Below are positions 62,660-64,000 of a DNA stretch of 64,000 bases, piece by piece. Below the pieces are notes generated by a model that was not told the origin of the DNA, did no database searches, and worked only from the letters and a program-made list of their open reading frames with translations. Origin of the DNA: Streptomyces sp. H27-H1 (lineage in GTDB: Bacteria > Actinomycetota > Actinomycetes > Streptomycetales > Streptomycetaceae); NCBI RefSeq assembly GCF_026627445.1, contig NZ_JAPNLJ010000008.1, positions 1 to 64,000 on the forward strand, read 5' to 3'. The stretch's first letter is position 1; every line of letters begins with the position of its first letter. Both the position numbers and the translations under genes were made by a program.

Positions 62660-62935
62660 CTACTTGGGAGCCAGTCGGCAGGCGGCCTCCGCGGTCCCGT
62701 TGGTCACGCCACTGCCCTCGGTCAGACCGGTCACACACGCATCTTGGGCGCCGGTCAAGCCGACGTAGCAAGCGGCGCGGACGGACTCCGGAGCCTCGCC
62801 GCCCTGCAGCTCCCGCTCGACGTGGTTGATGCAGGCCGAGACGTCCGCGTGGGCGGTGGGGGCCGTGAGGGCCGCGCCACCGAGGGCCAGGGTCAGGGTG
62901 GTGAGGACACCTGCGATACGGGTCGACGTGCGCAT
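62660..62935 (-). CDS. Small secreted Cys-containing protein, 91 aa
   Basis: A 91-residue exported protein: signal peptide to AHAD (residue 30), then a 61-residue mature part with four cysteines (ACINH, AACYVG, DACVTG, AACRLAP), likely two disulfides, and acidic N-glycine-rich sequence. I recognise it as a recurrent Streptomyces hypothetical secreted type but no function is known. GGAGAGCAGG lies upstream of the ATG at 62935. Confidence 0.68.
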   Translation of the reverse strand: MRTSTRIAGVLTTLTLALGGAALTAPTAHADVSACINHVERELQGGEAPESVRAACYVGLTGAQDACVTGLTEGSGVTNGTAEAACRLAPK

Positions 62936-63218
62936 GGGATGTACCTGCTCTCCGGGATCGCCGCGCGGCCCGGGATCTGGGCGTACCGGAGCCACGTGGT
63001 AGCGGCGCCGAGCGCACGCGGCCGACGTACGGCCACGAGGTCCTGGCCCCCGGCAACGGACCGGCCCGACCGGGCATCCCCTCCCTCATCCGACGCTAGA
63101 GCAGCCCCCTGGCGCACGCACCCGCTGGGGATTTTCCATCGGATCCGCCCCGGGCTCAGCCGGGCCGCGGGGTGGCTGGATGGCGCCTGTTTCCGGGGCT
63201 GCGCCCCCCACCGAGTGA

Positions 63219-63234
63219 TCGATTGTGTGTTCGA
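63219..63234. promoter_or_regulatory. LexA (SOS) box 1 upstream of dnaE2
   Basis: TCGATTGTGTGTTCGA matches the actinobacterial LexA consensus TCGAACNNNNGTTCGA at all defined positions but two (AC replaced by TT). It is 105 bp upstream of the polymerase start. Confidence 0.65.
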
Positions 63235-63272
63235 GTTTGATCGCTGACCAGGATTAATGGAAGCTAGGTGAA

Positions 63273-63288
63273 TCGAACGGACGTACGA
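63273..63288. promoter_or_regulatory. LexA (SOS) box 2 upstream of dnaE2
   Basis: TCGAACGGACGTACGA matches TCGAACNNNNGTTCGA with a single mismatch (A for T in the right arm), with the correct 4-bp spacer. It is 51 bp before the ATG, close to a likely promoter. Two tandem boxes strongly suggest DNA-damage control. Confidence 0.75.
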
Positions 63289-63338
63289 TAGACGTATTGG
63301 ACGTATGGCCGGAAGGCGCGAGGTGATGGAGGTGCGGC

Positions 63339-64000
63339 ATGGCGGGTTACGCCCATCTGCACGTCGCGTCCGGCTACTCGGCCCGCTACGGCGGCGCCCA
63401 CCCCGAGCAGCTCGTACGGCGGGCAGCGGAGCGGGGTATGGCGGCGCTCGCGCTCACCGACCGGGACACGGTCGCCGGGGCCGTCCGGTTCGCGCGGGCG
63501 TGTGCCGGCAACAAGATCCGGCCGCTCTTCGGCGTCGACCTGGCGGTGGAGGCCCTCGCGCCCCCGCCGCCAGGTCCGCGGCGGCGTACCCCGGCGCGCG
63601 GTGGCGCACACGTCGTCGAGCCGCCGCTGCGGTTCGTGCTGCTCGCGCAGAACCGGGCCGGGTGGGCGCGGCTGTGCCGCATCACGTCGGCCGCCCATGC
63701 CCGTGCCGGGGCCGGCGCGGCTCCGGTGGTGCCGTGGGAGGCGCTGCGCCGGTACGGCGGCCCCGGCCTGACCGTGCTGCTCGGACCGCTCTCGGAGCCG
63801 GTGCGGGCGTTGTCGGCCGGACGCGAGGACGTCGCGAGGAAGCTGCTGGCTCCGTGGCAAGGGATCTTCGGCAGCGGAGTCAGGCTGGAACTCGTCGTGC
63901 ACAAGCGCTCCGGCGTCGGGCCCGGCTCGCTCCGGCTCGCCGCCCGGACCCTGGCGCTGGCCGACCGCACCCACACCACCGCGGTGCTGTCCAACGCCGT
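63339..64000 (+). CDS. dnaE2: Error-prone DNA polymerase DnaE2-like (cut by window edge)
   Basis: The N-terminal 220 residues of a PHP-domain polymerase, running off the right edge. It begins GYAHLHVASGYSARYGGAHP and continues LALTDRDTVAGAVRFARAC and LFGVDLAVEA, the PHP motifs of the bacterial DNA polymerase III alpha family; the SGYS variant with a short N-terminus fits DnaE2 better than replicative DnaE1. GGAGGTGCGGC is the ribosome binding site. Two SOS boxes upstream and no neighbouring replication genes support the mutasome (ImuB-DnaE2) assignment; an imuB gene is not visible in this window. Confidence 0.83.
   Translation, partial: MAGYAHLHVASGYSARYGGAHPEQLVRRAAERGMAALALTDRDTVAGAVRFARACAGNKIRPLFGVDLAVEALAPPPPGPRRRTPARGGAHVVEPPLRFVLLAQNRAGWARLCRITSAAHARAGAGAAPVVPWEALRRYGGPGLTVLLGPLSEPVRALSAGREDVARKLLAPWQGIFGSGVRLELVVHKRSGVGPGSLRLAARTLALADRTHTTAVLSNA

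Larger units (their letters stand above)
62936..63338. promoter_or_regulatory. Long leader with two SOS boxes before dnaE2
   Basis: The 400-bp region ahead of the polymerase gene has no convincing gene. Its second half holds AT-rich sequence (GATTAATGG, TTGTGTGTTCG) and two LexA-like boxes, listed separately. Confidence 0.55.

Overview
The window is chromosomal DNA of very high GC content with almost exclusive G/C in third codon positions, frequent GTG starts, GGAGG-type ribosome binding sites and tightly packed, often overlapping genes. With NLP, NlpC/P60, Mo-oxidoreductase, HPP, OhrR/Ohr, nSTAND-WD40 and CUT1 sugar-transport families side by side, this points to Streptomyces or a very close actinomycete. 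No rRNA, tRNA, CRISPR array, prophage or biosynthetic gene cluster was seen. Most of the content is housekeeping or accessory single genes, with a noticeable number of decaying genes.

Layout. 0-5.5 kb: the tail of an IS5-type transposase at the left edge, a VOC protein, a shattered GNAT, a 2OG-Fe(II) oxygenase-like protein, an intact GNAT, a beta-propeller lipoprotein and an HNH-type lipoprotein. 5.6-10.5 kb: a HAD-like protein and fprA divergent around palindromes, a molybdopterin oxidoreductase overlapping its cytochrome b partner, and the ohrR/ohr peroxide-sensing pair. 10.8-18.4 kb: dienelactone hydrolase, P450, YdeI-like, a DUF6381-like small protein whose 3' end is tandemly reiterated, an HPP membrane protein, and a run of secreted proteins (NLP necrosis-inducing-like protein, serine hydrolase, NlpC/P60 hydrolase). 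18.6-22.6 kb: one 1,317-residue HTH-nSTAND-WD40 protein. 22.8-35 kb: secreted I36-like protein, AI-2E transporter, an XRE-cupin regulator divergent from an arylsulfotransferase/NCS2 permease operon, a YciO/Sua5 protein, a ZIP transporter, a second P450, a ClC-type channel/transporter and a phosphotransferase.

35-48.6 kb: an isolated chitin-binding-like module, an F420-type reductase divergent from a WYL regulator across a palindrome, a Tat amidase divergent from a D,D-carboxypeptidase, a two-component system preceded by an 18-bp tandem repeat, VanZ, a frameshifted ADP-ribosylglycohydrolase, a TetR-DUF2993 operon with a perfect 12-4-12 operator facing a wrecked MMPL transporter, and an RNase HI with a C-terminal Cys/His module. 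48.8-57.4 kb: a POT peptide transporter, then the most coherent system in the window: a hybrid DeoR-HTH/LacI-sensor regulator, a sugar-binding lipoprotein, two CUT1 permeases, a 2-hydroxyacid dehydrogenase and a cytoplasmic GH29 alpha-L-fucosidase, i.e. import and intracellular breakdown of a fucose-containing glycan. 57.5-64 kb: a leftward operon of a discoidin-metallophosphoesterase, an MFS transporter and a TolB-like protein, secreted proteins, a remnant of an FAD monooxygenase, and the start of a DnaE2-type error-prone polymerase behind two LexA (SOS) box-like sites.

At least six genes are broken or residual (IS5 transposase, GNAT, ADP-ribosylglycohydrolase, NTF2-like, MMPL, FAD monooxygenase), which together with the edge IS remnant suggests a variable part of the chromosome. 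All functional assignments are from reading motifs and family resemblance; no search was run.
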